Source of the DNA: CAZEVY01 sp964515555
Lineage (GTDB): Bacteria; Acidobacteriota; Terriglobia; Bryobacterales; Bryobacteraceae
Length of the DNA stretch: 64,000 nt
Reading direction: 5' to 3'
Assembly (NCBI GenBank): GCA_964515555.1
Contig: CAZEVY010000006.1
Coordinates: 52,666-116,665, forward strand
The translations under genes and the position numbers were made by a program. The notes under the pieces were generated by a model. That model was not told where the DNA came from, ran no database searches, and saw only the letters and a list, made by a program, of their open reading frames with translations. Shown here piece by piece: positions 1 through 8,847 of this stretch (position 1 is the stretch's first letter; every line of letters starts with the position of its first letter).

Positions 1-424
1 GCTGATTCTCGAGGCGCCCGTAGCGCCAGTGGCCGTGCGGATTCGCCACCGCCGGGAGCTTGCCCGATCGGCCCACGGGCCGGTAGAGGTTCCCCCCGAG
101 GTAATAACCCGGCAGCGTTTCCAGAGCGACTTTCTCTACGCTGTAGTCCTTGTATTCGATGCGTCCGAAAATCTGCGGGCGCAGTAGCGTGCGCTCGGGC
201 ATCGGGTCGAGGCCCGCCGCCGAAAGGATCTGGCGGCGCAGATTCGCCTTGCGCGCCTCCCACTCGGCGAGCGTGCGGTACTCGGGCATCTTGAAATGCG
301 TGTCCGTGTTCGGAATGTTCGTGTTGCGCGAGTCCGCAGCGGGAACTTGCGCCACGGCGCACATCGCGCCGAGAACCAACGCCGCGACGCTAACGCGCCA
401 GCCTCGCGATCGGACGATCCCCAT
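1..424 (-). CDS. Secreted alpha/beta hydrolase, acetyl-xylan-esterase-like (partial, 3' end off window)
   Basis: The first 141 codons of a protein that continues past base 1. The start ATG at 424 is followed by a basic then hydrophobic stretch ending in alanines (VAALVLGAMCAVAQ), a clear signal peptide. The mature part opens with a helical 'EWEARKANLRRQIL' segment and then a 'LPGYYLGGNLYRPVG...LPAVANPHGHW' stretch. That is how large secreted acetyl-xylan-esterase-like hydrolases enter their alpha/beta fold, with HGH near the oxyanion site. The catalytic Ser, Asp and His would lie outside the window. It overlaps the preceding oxidoreductase gene by 35 bases, so translation is probably coupled. 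A role in carbohydrate or ester breakdown is inferred from family and neighbours. Confidence 0.65.
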   Translation of the reverse strand, partial: MGIVRSRGWRVSVAALVLGAMCAVAQVPAADSRNTNIPNTDTHFKMPEYRTLAEWEARKANLRRQILSAAGLDPMPERTLLRPQIFGRIEYKDYSVEKVALETLPGYYLGGNLYRPVGRSGKLPAVANPHGHWRYGRLENQ

Positions 425-1616
425 ACTCAATCTCCGCCACCTTCCCGCCGTTCAGAATCGAGAGCCGCCCGGCCTCGATCACCAGCTCGTTATACCGGCT
501 GTTGGCAGGCGTCGCGATCACGCCCGCCGAGTCGATCTCCGCCAGCGCCCGCTTCCGGTCCGCCGCCGACTCCACGCGAATCGCCGCGCGCACGATGTGG
601 TCGATCGAGCGGAACCCGTAGCCCACCGGCGTCAGCCCCGGCCCACCGACGTCGACGTACTGGAAATAGTCGGGACTCGGCTCCGCGAACGTTGTCGCGC
701 CGTCGCCCTTCGGCTTTTCGACGTAGCAGTAGCGCAGGCCGCGGTACTGATCCGAATGCTCCAGCCACGCGCCGTTGGCGCCGCCGGCGCAGTACATCGT
801 GAGTCCCTGCGTGTTGGTCCCCGGCGCTTCGTCGGGAAAGCCGAGCGCGTTCTGCACGTTCAGGCACGCCCCGTTCGACCAGATCACGCGCGCGTCGGTC
901 CACAGGTAGCCCTCCGCGCCGTTCGGATAGCGGTCGCGGATGCCGTAGACGCTCACCGAGACCGGCAGCAGCCCCGTGATGAAATGCACCAGGTCCACGT
1001 AATGGCACCCGATGTACGTGAACGCGTCGGAGTGCTCGGCGGTGCACCAGTTCTGGAAATTCGAGTGGCGATAGTACCATTTCTCCAGCAAACATGCCGT
1101 GCCCAGGCGAAAATCGCCGAACATTCCCGCGCGAAACCGCCGCCGCGCCATCAGACTCCGGTCGTCGAAGCGCTTGTGGTACTCGATGCCCACCAGCAAC
1201 TCGCGCCCCCTCGCCACGCGCTCGATCTCGATGGAATGCGCCGCCGTCAGCACCAGCGGCTTCACCGCCAGCACGTGCTGATCGTGCGCCAGCGCCGCCA
1301 TCACCGCGTCGAAATGAAGCTGGTCGGGGAGCGCCATGACCACCAGGTTCCGTGGCGGCAATGAAGCCAGCACCTCGCGATACCGCTGCGGGTGCGGCTG
1401 GTCGGGATCGCCCGCCAGGTCCGGGACCGCGCGAAACGACTGCCCCGGAAAAGCCCGCGCGAACGTCTCCGATTCGGCCAGCGCTTTCAGGCTCCGCCGG
1501 CGCTGCGAGACGATCGTGATCTCGGTGATCACCCCGCTGCGTTGAAGCTGATACAACGACGGCAGGATCTGATCGTTGACGATCATCCCGCCGCCGAGGA
1601 CGGTCACCTGCATCAT
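390..1616 (-). CDS. Gfo/Idh/MocA family NAD(P)-dependent oxidoreductase
   Basis: A 408-aa protein with an N-terminal Rossmann fold (VTVLGGGMIVNDQILPSL) and the C-terminal alpha/beta domain of the glucose-fructose oxidoreductase/inositol dehydrogenase family. These enzymes oxidise or reduce sugars, inositols or sugar derivatives with NAD(P). The usual EKP motif reads 'AVKP', so its glutamate is replaced while lysine and proline remain. The ATG at 1616 forms an ATGA overlap with the stop of the upstream aminotransferase, and the 3' end overlaps the esterase. The reading frame stays open far upstream, but ATGA coupling and the Rossmann start fix this start. The three genes look like one operon acting on a sugar or amino-sugar; the substrate is unknown. 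Confidence 0.85.
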   Translation of the reverse strand: MMQVTVLGGGMIVNDQILPSLYQLQRSGVITEITIVSQRRRSLKALAESETFARAFPGQSFRAVPDLAGDPDQPHPQRYREVLASLPPRNLVVMALPDQLHFDAVMAALAHDQHVLAVKPLVLTAAHSIEIERVARGRELLVGIEYHKRFDDRSLMARRRFRAGMFGDFRLGTACLLEKWYYRHSNFQNWCTAEHSDAFTYIGCHYVDLVHFITGLLPVSVSVYGIRDRYPNGAEGYLWTDARVIWSNGACLNVQNALGFPDEAPGTNTQGLTMYCAGGANGAWLEHSDQYRGLRYCYVEKPKGDGATTFAEPSPDYFQYVDVGGPGLTPVGYGFRSIDHIVRAAIRVESAADRKRALAEIDSAGVIATPANSRYNELVIEAGRLSILNGGKVAEIEYGDRPIARLAR

Positions 1617-2998
1617 CGTGCGACTGCCTCGCGCGCCGCCGTCGCCTCGGCGAAGACCTCTTCCAGTACGCCGGCGCTCTCGCGGACAGCCTCTTCGGTG
1701 ATCACCAGCGGTGGGCAAATCTTCACGGTTCCGCCGCCATAGCCGACTGGGCTGAACAGCAGCACGCCGCGGTCGACGCACCCGCGCACGATTTCCCAGG
1801 CAAGGTCGCCGTCCGGCTCCCTGCTTCCCGGCTGCACGCAGGCGACGCCGGCGACCAGCCCCTTCCCGTCCACCCAGCCGATGTGCGGGAATCGCCGCTT
1901 CATCGAGCGCAGAAGTTCGTGCAATACCGCGCCCACGCGCCGCGCGTTTCCGGCGAGGTCCTCGCGCTCGATGATGTCGAGGTTCGCCAGAGCCGCCGCG
2001 CAGCAGACCGGGTTGCCGGTGTGCGTCGACGTCATGCTGCCCGGCGGGTGCAGGTCCATCACGTCGGGCCGGCCGATCACCGCCGCCACCGGAAGCGACC
2101 CCGAGATGCCCTTGCCCCAGGTCGTCACGTCGGGCGCGATGCCGTAGTGCTCGAAGCCGAACATCGTGCCGGTGCGCCCGAAGCCGGCCTGCACTTCGTC
2201 GCACACCAGCAGCGCGCGATTCCCCGTGCACCAGTCGCGCAGCGCACGCATGTACTCCACCGGCGCGAAGGACGCGCTCCCGCCCTGGTAGGTCTCGAGG
2301 ATCACTCCGGCGACATTGGCCGGCGCCACGCCGTGCTCGGCGAGCACGCGCAGAAATCCGTCGAACGAAGTGTCCTGGGTGCGGAAGCCGTCGGGAAACG
2401 GCGCCTGCACGAAGCCCGGGTCGAGATTGACGATCCACTCTTTGAGAGCCGGGATTCCGCCCGCCTGCTGCGAGCCGAGCGTTCGCCCGTGGAAGGCCTT
2501 CTCGAACGAGACGATGACGTTCTTCGACCGCCCGCCCGCGCGCACGCCGTGCGACCGGCACAGCTTGATGGCGCACTCCACCGCTTCCGATCCGGTCGTC
2601 AGCAGGAAGACCTTCTTCAACGGCTCGGGCATCATCGTCGCCAGGCGCTCGACCAGCTCGGCGCGAATCGCGGTCGGGAAGCAGTAGCTCGCGTACAGCT
2701 TCGACGCGGCCTGCCGCGCGACCGCCTCGGCGATCTCGTCGCGCCCGTGTCCGGCGTTGGTGATGAGCACGCCGCTCGACCAGTCGATCCAGCAGTTGCC
2801 GAAGGCGTCGTAGACCTGGAACCCTTCGGCGCGGTCCCAGACGATGGGCGGCTGCCCGCGCATCGCCGCCGGCTCCCAGCGGTAGAGTTTCTCGAGGATG
2901 GGGATGGAGCCGGGCGCGGGCAGGTCGGTCGCGATGCGGCGGAGTTTGGTCTCGACGCGCGCCACGCGGCGCGGCGTCAGGTCGTATTCACGGGCCAT
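1613..2998 (-). CDS. Class III (omega) aminotransferase, PLP-dependent
   Basis: A 461-aa protein of the ornithine/GABA aminotransferase family, which moves an amino group to or from a terminal carbon using pyridoxal phosphate. Visible are the cofactor region 'LLTTGSEAVE', the aspartate motif 'LLVCDEVQAGFGRTG' and the PLP-binding lysine in 'TTWGKGISGS'. Length is normal. It begins at ATG 2998, eight bases after a TATCCT hexamer (complement of 3007-3012), and overlaps the next gene by four bases. Coupling with an oxidoreductase suggests oxidation of a hydroxyl to a ketone followed by transamination, as in amino-sugar or aminocyclitol routes. This pairing is inference. Confidence 0.88.
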   Translation of the reverse strand: MAREYDLTPRRVARVETKLRRIATDLPAPGSIPILEKLYRWEPAAMRGQPPIVWDRAEGFQVYDAFGNCWIDWSSGVLITNAGHGRDEIAEAVARQAASKLYASYCFPTAIRAELVERLATMMPEPLKKVFLLTTGSEAVECAIKLCRSHGVRAGGRSKNVIVSFEKAFHGRTLGSQQAGGIPALKEWIVNLDPGFVQAPFPDGFRTQDTSFDGFLRVLAEHGVAPANVAGVILETYQGGSASFAPVEYMRALRDWCTGNRALLVCDEVQAGFGRTGTMFGFEHYGIAPDVTTWGKGISGSLPVAAVIGRPDVMDLHPPGSMTSTHTGNPVCCAAALANLDIIEREDLAGNARRVGAVLHELLRSMKRRFPHIGWVDGKGLVAGVACVQPGSREPDGDLAWEIVRGCVDRGVLLFSPVGYGGGTVKICPPLVITEEAVRESAGVLEEVFAEATAAREAVAR

Positions 2999-3006
2999 GG
3001 GATTAT

Positions 3007-3012
3007 AGGATA
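3007..3012 (-). promoter_or_regulatory. Putative -10 (TATCCT) of the aminotransferase operon
   Basis: On the minus strand TATCCT is separated from the ATG at 2998 by eight bases, placing the expected +1 two bases before the start codon. A TATAAT also occurs at the complement of 3002-3007 but lies too close to the ATG to serve it. Confidence 0.4.
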
Positions 3013-3041
3013 CCCCGCGCGCTGCGGGCGCGATGCCTTCG

Positions 3042-3578
3042 TCAGCGCCGCGTGCGCCCGAGCCATCGCGGCACCGACCGGCAGTACTCGCGGTAGGACT
3101 CGCCGAACCGCGCCTCGAGCCCGCCCTCTTCCCGGGGCACGATCACAGGCCCCAGGGTCGCCGCCATCGCCCCGATTGCGGCCAGGATCGCCACGCTACC
3201 GTAATACGCCGCCCACCCGAACCAGATCGCCCCCTCCGCGAGGTACACCGGGTTGCGCGTGTATTGGTATGGACCGCCACGGAGCAAGTAGGACGGCGTC
3301 GGATAGTGACGCGTTCGCTCAATGAGCCAGCCATCCGGCGCCGCCACGAAGTGCGCGCGGATAGACCAAATCAGTCCCGCGGCCCCGGCGGCGACGAGCA
3401 GCAGCCCGCACAAGTTCCACGCCTGCGGCCGTCCGACGCTCCAGCCGTGCCGCGCGGCCAGCGTCGAGAGGTACCACGGAACGCCCGCATGAATCAGCGG
3501 CGACAGCGTCGAGTGACCGATCAGGCCGAGCCCCGGGGGAATGCGGCGTCGCTTCCCGTCCCGGTCTTTTTCGATCAC
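3042..3578 (-). CDS. Isoprenylcysteine-methyltransferase-like membrane methyltransferase
   Basis: A 178-aa integral membrane protein with about four hydrophobic segments. Its C-terminal half carries the signature of the ICMT/phospholipid methyltransferase (PEMT/NnrU-like) family: 'YTRNPVYLAEG', then 'EEGGLEARFGESYREYC' and 'VPRWLG'. Members methylate small lipophilic or carboxyl substrates with S-adenosylmethionine at the membrane; bacterial substrates are mostly unknown. The gene is single, ends 43 bases from the start of the aminotransferase operon and has a 166-base, relatively AT-rich gap upstream that could hold its promoter. The family call is firm, the reaction unknown. Confidence 0.8.
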   Translation of the reverse strand: MIEKDRDGKRRRIPPGLGLIGHSTLSPLIHAGVPWYLSTLAARHGWSVGRPQAWNLCGLLLVAAGAAGLIWSIRAHFVAAPDGWLIERTRHYPTPSYLLRGGPYQYTRNPVYLAEGAIWFGWAAYYGSVAILAAIGAMAATLGPVIVPREEGGLEARFGESYREYCRSVPRWLGRTRR

Positions 3579-3744
3579 GTCCCGACCTCAGTCACAACGC
3601 AACCACCACCTTAAATCCCTGAAAACAAGAGAGCAAGATTCCCGCCAGCGCCGATCGCACGCTACAATCGTCCAAAGGAATGCCGTCTGATTTATCCGGG
3701 ATTGGGAATGGGTTCGTTCTTCACTTTTTACAATTCGCTCCGCT

Positions 3745-5058
3745 TTACGCAAGCCCCATGCGCTCCAGCTTGCGATACAGCGTCTTGCGTTCGATCCCGA
3801 GAATCCGCGCCGCGCGGCTCTTGTTGCCGTTGGCTGCCGCCAGCACCCGGCGAATCTGCTCCATCTCGGTATCCGCCAGCGACTCCGACGCCGCCGCGCG
3901 CGGCTCCATCGCCCGAATCCCCTCGCGCACCGCTACATCGTCGATGCGTCCGCCGGGCGCCAGAATCACCAGCCGCTCCACCAGGTGCTGGAGCTGCCGG
4001 ACATTGCCGGGCCAGGTGTATTCCTCGAGCGCCCGCACGCCGGAATCCACCAGGCGCGCCCCCAGCGAATAACGCTCGTTGTACTTCCTCGCGAAATGCT
4101 GCGCCAGCAGCGGCACGTCGCCGGTCCGCTCGCGCAGCGGCGGCAACTGGAGCCGCACGACGTTGAGCCGGAACCACAGGTCCTCGCGAAACTTCCCTTC
4201 CTCCACCATCTTCGAGACGTCGCGATTGGTCGCCGCGATCACCCGCACGTCCACCGGGTGCGCGCGCGAGGAGCCGATCGGACGCACCTGCCGCTCCTGG
4301 AGAAATCGGAGCAGCTTCAATTGGAATCCTGCCTCGATATCGCCGATTTCGTCGAGAAACACCGTGCCTTTATTAGCCGCCTCCAGCACGCCGGTGCGGT
4401 CGCGATCCGCCCCCGTGTACGATCCCTTCATCGCCCCGAACAGCTCGCTTTCAAGCAGCGTCGGCGCGATCGAGCCGCAGTCCACCGGCACGAACGCGTT
4501 CCCCGCCCGCCGGCTGTTGCGGTGGATCATCTGCGCGACCATCTCCTTGCCGGTCCCGGTCTCGCCTTCCAGCAGCACCGTGGCGTCGGTCGGCGCCACC
4601 CGCGAGACGGTCTTGTAGATATCCACCATCGCCGCCGAACTGCCGATCATCTCCGACTCGGGCGGATCCTCGACGCCGGCCTCTTCGGTGTCGCCGTCGA
4701 GCGAGGCCTCGGCGCGCTGCACGGCGTCGAGCAACACGTCCAGATCGAAGGGCTTGGCGATGTAATCGAAGGCCCCGCGCTGCGTCGCCGCCATCACCGT
4801 CTCCATCGTGCCCCGGCCGGTCATCAGCACCACTGCGCAGGCGGGATTCGCGCGCCGCGCTGCTTCGAGCACGTCGAGCCCCGTGCGTTCGTCGACGTAG
4901 ATATCCGAGACGACGATCGGGTAGCCTCCCGCCGAGAGCCGCTCCATCGCCTCCTGTGTCGAGCTGACCGCGTCGATCGTGTAGCCTTCCAGTTCCAGGA
5001 ACGTGACGATGGTGTCGCGCAGCGACTTCTCGTCTTCCACCAGCAGCAATCGCGGCAT
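3745..5058 (-). CDS. NtrC-type sigma-54-dependent response regulator
   Basis: A 437-aa protein with three modules. The receiver (1-115) has acidic residues E8 and D9 and phospho-acceptor D52 in 'VVSDIY'. The AAA+ ATPase has a Walker A 'GETGTGKE' at 165-172. A Fis-type helix-turn-helix ends the protein ('NKSRAARILGIERKTLYRKL'). It should activate RNA polymerase containing sigma-54. The sigma-54-contacting loop, usually GAFTGA, reads GSYTGA (212-217), an A-to-S and F-to-Y change. The ATG at 5058 directly follows the stop of the histidine kinase gene with no spacer, so the two form a cognate pair. No convincing -24/-12 promoter was seen nearby, so its targets are unknown. Confidence 0.93.
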   Translation of the reverse strand: MPRLLLVEDEKSLRDTIVTFLELEGYTIDAVSSTQEAMERLSAGGYPIVVSDIYVDERTGLDVLEAARRANPACAVVLMTGRGTMETVMAATQRGAFDYIAKPFDLDVLLDAVQRAEASLDGDTEEAGVEDPPESEMIGSSAAMVDIYKTVSRVAPTDATVLLEGETGTGKEMVAQMIHRNSRRAGNAFVPVDCGSIAPTLLESELFGAMKGSYTGADRDRTGVLEAANKGTVFLDEIGDIEAGFQLKLLRFLQERQVRPIGSSRAHPVDVRVIAATNRDVSKMVEEGKFREDLWFRLNVVRLQLPPLRERTGDVPLLAQHFARKYNERYSLGARLVDSGVRALEEYTWPGNVRQLQHLVERLVILAPGGRIDDVAVREGIRAMEPRAAASESLADTEMEQIRRVLAAANGNKSRAARILGIERKTLYRKLERMGLA

Positions 5059-6912
5059 CTAGCGTGGCTCCGTGGTGTGCGCCGTCACCGCCGCCGGCGC
5101 CAGGATGGTGAAGCACGAGCCTTTCCCGGGCGCGCTCTCCACCTCGACGCGCCCGCCGTGGTGCGCCACAATCTGCTCGACGATCGCCAGGCCGATGCCC
5201 ACGCCCGCCTCGCCGCTGGCCTCGGCGCGCTTGGTCCGGTAGAACTTGCGGAATATCTGCTTCACTTCCTTCTCGTCCATTCCGATGCCCTGGTCACGCA
5301 CGGCGATGCGCACGCGATCGCCGTCGCGCGCGCAGTCGACGCGCACCTCGGTCGAGGCCGGCGAGTACTTGATGGCGTTGCTCAGCAGGTTGTAGACGGC
5401 GTACTCCATCAGCTCCCGGTCGCCGACGACCGCTACGTCGTCCATCGTCTCCATGCGCAGCGCGATTCGCTTGCGCTCGGCGAGCGGCGCGGCGCGCTCC
5501 ACGCACACGGTCACCACCTCGGCCGCCGGCCACGTTTCGCGCCGCAGCTCCATCTGTCCTTCCGAGAGCCGTTCGACGTCGAGGAACGTCTGCATCATGC
5601 GCGCCATGCGCTTCGACTCGGTGTTGATCATCTCGGTCATCGCGCGGCGTTTTTCGTCGGGCAGCGTGTAGCGGCCCATGATCTCGCTCGATCCCTGAAT
5701 CGCCGCCAGCGGCGACCGCATCTCGTGCGCGACGAAGCGGATCGCCTGCTGATAGCGCTCGCGGTCCTGTTCGGACTTGCGCAGCCGCCGCCGCACGACG
5801 AAGTGCTGGAAGCTGGCCGCGCCGGCGATGCCGAGCCATCCCACCGAGAGCGGCGCCGTCACCGGGAAGACGACGTCGGAAGTCCACAGCGAATACGGCA
5901 CGATATGCGCCGCGCCCAGTATCGCCGAGCCCGCGGCGTACGCCGGCCAGCCGCTCAGATAATGAAACGTCGCCGCCGCCGCCACCGCGATCAGCAGGCA
6001 GAACGTCAGCGCCGCCGGCCCGGATGCCGGCCGCGGGAACCGGCCATCGGCCAGCGTCTCGTAGGCGTTCGTGTGAATCTCGACCCCCGGCATCGTGCCG
6101 CCGGCCGACACCGGCGTCGTGTGGCGATCCTGTCCCTGCGCCGTGAATCCCACGAACACGACCTTGCCGGCGAGCTGCGACGCCAGCTCCGGGCGGCGCT
6201 TGAGCTCGTCGATCGCGATGTGCGGCGCCGTGAAACCGCCTGCCTCCGGCGAGCGACGGAAGCGCACGATCATCGAGCGCGCATCGGCGCGAGCGAGCGG
6301 AATGTCGGTCTCGCCGACGCGCAGGAATGCCGGGCTTTCCTCGATCGCCGCGCCACGCGACAGCCGATAGGCCTCCAGCGCGACCGCCCATCGACGCTCG
6401 CGCCCGTGCGCCTTTTCGAGCGGCACGCGGCGTACGACGTGGTCGCGGACGTCGGGGTCGGCGTGCACGTGACCGATGGCGGCGGCGTGGCGCGCGAAGG
6501 CGGCGTACGGCTCCTCCCAGCCGCGCGGAGTGAGACTGGCCGCCAGCACCAGGTTGCGCGTCGCGGCGAAGGCGGCCTCGAGGCGCGCGTCGTCTTCGGC
6601 GCGGTCGCCCGCGCCGGCGAGCAACACGTCGACCACCACCGCAGCCGGCGCCGCGCGATTCGCGACCTCCAGCGCCTCGGCGATCGTCCGCCGCAGGGCG
6701 CCTTGTCCTCCCATCGCCGCCCAGGTCTGCTCGTCGATCGCGAGAATCGCCGACCCCGAGCCCGGCGCCGGCGGCGCATGCATTCGGAACAGGAAGTCGT
6801 GAACGTCGTTGTCGATCCCCACGCCGATCGCCGACCATCCCACCGCCAGGCCCGCCAGCAGGCAGAGAGTCACCACGGCGGCGTACTGGCCAGTCTGCTT
6901 CCAGCCCGTCAT
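5059..6912 (-). CDS. CHASE2-domain sensor histidine kinase
   Basis: A 617-aa membrane kinase. One N-terminal membrane segment (about 12-30) is followed by an extracytoplasmic CHASE2 sensory domain (about 35-310, with 'ILAIDEQTWAAMGG' and 'VVDVLL') and several membrane helices at about 320-390. The HisKA domain has H396 in 'FVAHEMRSPL'. The ATPase domain shows the N box 'NLLSNAIKYSP', G1 'DQGIGMDE' and G2 'GVGIGLAIVEQIV'. It should phosphorylate the NtrC-type regulator encoded immediately downstream. It starts ten bases after the stop of the peptidase gene, so peptidase, kinase and regulator may be one transcript. CHASE2 ligands are generally unknown. Confidence 0.92.
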   Translation of the reverse strand: MTGWKQTGQYAAVVTLCLLAGLAVGWSAIGVGIDNDVHDFLFRMHAPPAPGSGSAILAIDEQTWAAMGGQGALRRTIAEALEVANRAAPAAVVVDVLLAGAGDRAEDDARLEAAFAATRNLVLAASLTPRGWEEPYAAFARHAAAIGHVHADPDVRDHVVRRVPLEKAHGRERRWAVALEAYRLSRGAAIEESPAFLRVGETDIPLARADARSMIVRFRRSPEAGGFTAPHIAIDELKRRPELASQLAGKVVFVGFTAQGQDRHTTPVSAGGTMPGVEIHTNAYETLADGRFPRPASGPAALTFCLLIAVAAAATFHYLSGWPAYAAGSAILGAAHIVPYSLWTSDVVFPVTAPLSVGWLGIAGAASFQHFVVRRRLRKSEQDRERYQQAIRFVAHEMRSPLAAIQGSSEIMGRYTLPDEKRRAMTEMINTESKRMARMMQTFLDVERLSEGQMELRRETWPAAEVVTVCVERAAPLAERKRIALRMETMDDVAVVGDRELMEYAVYNLLSNAIKYSPASTEVRVDCARDGDRVRIAVRDQGIGMDEKEVKQIFRKFYRTKRAEASGEAGVGIGLAIVEQIVAHHGGRVEVESAPGKGSCFTILAPAAVTAHTTEPR

Positions 6913-6922
6913 GACCGAATGC

Positions 6923-8173
6923 TCACCGGCGCGACATGGCGCGCTCGATCTCGGCCGCCTCGCGAGCGAGCGAGGCGCTCAGCACGCGCGCGCCGTTCCC
7001 GGTGATCAGCACCATGTCCTCGATGCGGATGCCGATGTTCTCCTCGGGAATGTAGACGCCCGGCTCGATGGTGACGATCATGCCCGCGGCCAGCGGCGCC
7101 GTCGCGTCGGTGGCGTCGTGGACTTCGAGGCCGACGTGATGCCCGAGCCCGTGCGTGAAGTACTTGCCGAGCGGGTCCCCCTTGCGATCCTTGCCGTGCG
7201 CGTTGATGTAGTCGCGCGCAATCTTCGTGAGGCTCTTGTCGCCGTCGCCGGTCAGCATCATGCCGGGCCTGGCGGCGGCGATGGCGGCCTTCTGAGCGCC
7301 CAGCACGATCTCGTACAGCTCGCGCTGCCGGGCGGTGAACTTCCCGTCGGCGGGCACGGTGCGCGTGATGTCGGCGGCGTATCCGGCGCACTCGGCGCCG
7401 ACGTCCATCAGCACCAGCTCACCCGCGTCGATGCGGCGCGCGTTCTTGCCGTAGTGGAGAATCACCGCCGTTGGCCCGGAGCCGACGATCGGCGGATAGG
7501 CGTTGCGCTCGCAGCCGCGCTCGAAGTACGCGTTCGTCATGGTCGCCGCGACCTGGTACTCGAACAGGCCCGGACGGATGCGCTTCCAGGCTTCGCGATG
7601 CGCCTCGATGGTCGCATCGGTGGCGCGCTGGACGAGCTCCAGCTCGCGCGCCGACTTCACCATGCGCAGGCGCGCGATGGCGTTCGACGGGTCGCCGATG
7701 TCGCGCAGCGGGAACATCGTCCTGAGTCTCGCCGTTCCTTCCGAGCCGGGCGGCGAGAGCATGCGCTCGTGCTTTTCGGCGAGCCGTTCGAGCAGCGCTT
7801 CGAGCTTTCCCATCGCCAGCACTGTGGCGAAGCCGGTGCGCGCCGGAGCGTCGTCGTCTTCGGGCGCGAGCTTGCGGCCGGTGTAGCGCTCGCGAACGGC
7901 GCTGCGCCGGGGCAGCAGCAGCGTCTCCTCGTCGGGCGACATCACCAGCACCGCGCCCGGCTCCTCCCACCCGGTCAGGTAGAGGAAGTTCGGCTCCTGG
8001 TAGAAGCCCGATCGCAGGTCGCCGCGCTCGCGCTCCGTGGCGCCGAACAGCACCACGACGGCGTCGCCGAGCTCCTTGCGCAGCGCCGCGCGCCGCGACT
8101 TGTGCTCGTCGAGCGGGATCGGCGACGCGGCCGAGATCGCTGCCACGAGCAACGCGAGGCGGGCGGTGCGCAT
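6923..8173 (-). CDS. Secreted Xaa-Pro aminopeptidase (M24B)
   Basis: A 416-aa metallopeptidase that removes the N-terminal residue before proline. The N-terminus (TARLALLVAAISAASP) is a signal peptide, so it acts outside the cytoplasm. The N-terminal creatinase-like domain includes 'FYQEPNFLYLTGWEEPGAV'. The pita-bread domain has the metal ligands: two aspartates in 'LMDVGAECAGYAADITRTVP', histidine in 'HGLGHHVGLEVHD', and two glutamates in 'TIEPGVYIPEENIGIRIED'. The ATG at 8173 lies eight bases from a minus-strand TATACT. It is the first gene of a possible unit with the CHASE2 kinase and NtrC regulator. Confidence 0.9.
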   Translation of the reverse strand: MRTARLALLVAAISAASPIPLDEHKSRRAALRKELGDAVVVLFGATERERGDLRSGFYQEPNFLYLTGWEEPGAVLVMSPDEETLLLPRRSAVRERYTGRKLAPEDDDAPARTGFATVLAMGKLEALLERLAEKHERMLSPPGSEGTARLRTMFPLRDIGDPSNAIARLRMVKSARELELVQRATDATIEAHREAWKRIRPGLFEYQVAATMTNAYFERGCERNAYPPIVGSGPTAVILHYGKNARRIDAGELVLMDVGAECAGYAADITRTVPADGKFTARQRELYEIVLGAQKAAIAAARPGMMLTGDGDKSLTKIARDYINAHGKDRKGDPLGKYFTHGLGHHVGLEVHDATDATAPLAAGMIVTIEPGVYIPEENIGIRIEDMVLITGNGARVLSASLAREAAEIERAMSRR

Positions 8174-8181
8174 CGACTACG

Positions 8182-8187
8182 AGTATA
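8182..8187 (-). promoter_or_regulatory. Putative -10 (TATACT) of the Xaa-Pro peptidase gene
   Basis: The minus-strand TATACT is eight bases from the ATG at 8173, predicting an mRNA with a two-base leader. No TTGACA-like -35 is evident upstream. Confidence 0.5.
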
Positions 8188-8269
8188 CCCGAGGGTCGCC
8201 GTCATGCCGTACCGTCGAAACACGCGTTAATTGTGCGGCCATTTTACTTCCGTCCCAGGGCCGCGACGC

Positions 8270-8275
8270 TACACT
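8270..8275 (+). promoter_or_regulatory. Putative -10 (TACACT) of the sugar transferase gene
   Basis: TACACT precedes ATG 8284 by eight bases, so the predicted transcript has a two-base leader. The GGAG at 8276-8279 would then be untranscribed and not act as a ribosome binding site. Confidence 0.45.
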
Positions 8276-8283
8276 GGAGTCCG

Positions 8284-8844
8284 ATGCAGCGATTCCTCGG
8301 GCTTCTGCTGCTCGCGGCGGCACTCGCGCCGATGGCTCTCATCGCGATGACCATCGCGATCCTCTCGCGGCGCTGGCCCCTGGTCGCGCACCGGCGCGTC
8401 GGCCGCGGCGGGCGACCTTTCTGGATGTGGAAGTTCCGCACCATGTGGGACAGCCCCGTCTACGTCGAGGATCGCGGCCTGCCGCCTCCGAAGGAGGAGT
8501 CCGACGACCGCGTGAGCAGCGGATTCGCGCGCTGGCTGCGGCGCCACTCGATCGACGAGCTGCCGCAGCTCTGGCACGTGGTTCGTGGCGAGATGGCGCT
8601 GGTCGGACCGCGCCCGCTGACGCGGCAGGAGCTCGAAGTCCACTACCGCGACGCGATGAGCGAGATCCTCGGCGTGCGGCCGGGGATGACGGGACTGTGG
8701 CAGGTCTCCGGACGCAGCCGGTTGAGCTACGCGCAGCGGCTGCGGCTCGACCTGTTCCTGGTGCGCCACCGCTGCGTGCGCCTGACGATGCGGATTCTCT
8801 GGAGGACGGTTCCGCAGGTGCTGCGTGGCGCGGACGCCTGGTGA
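8284..8844 (+). CDS. Bacterial sugar transferase (initiating phosphoglycosyltransferase)
   Basis: A 186-aa monotopic phosphoglycosyltransferase that starts polysaccharide assembly by loading a sugar-1-phosphate onto undecaprenyl phosphate. It has one N-terminal membrane segment (3-25), then 'RRVGRGGRPFWMWKFRTMW', the catalytic Asp-Glu pair in 'RHSIDELPQLWHVV', 'GEMALVGPRPL' and 'RPGMTGLWQVSGRS'. It corresponds to the catalytic domain only, without the polytopic N-terminus of WcaJ/WbaP proteins. ATG 8284 is chosen over an in-frame ATG at 8233 because the family begins just before the membrane helix. It heads a region with a Wzz-like protein and two ligase/polymerase-like proteins. Confidence 0.9.
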   Translation: MQRFLGLLLLAAALAPMALIAMTIAILSRRWPLVAHRRVGRGGRPFWMWKFRTMWDSPVYVEDRGLPPPKEESDDRVSSGFARWLRRHSIDELPQLWHVVRGEMALVGPRPLTRQELEVHYRDAMSEILGVRPGMTGLWQVSGRSRLSYAQRLRLDLFLVRHRCVRLTMRILWRTVPQVLRGADAW

Positions 8845-8847
8845 CGG

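Noticed and set aside
390..2576. One very long open minus-strand frame spanning the oxidoreductase and most of the aminotransferase
   Set aside because: Upstream of 1616 it encodes arginine/alanine-rich sequence with no family match, while the aminotransferase frame is clearly coding. Long shadow frames are expected at this GC content.
3985..7005. A plus-strand open frame of about a thousand codons antisense to the two-component genes
   Set aside because: His/Arg-rich with no recognisable motif; the opposite strand encodes complete kinase and regulator domains.
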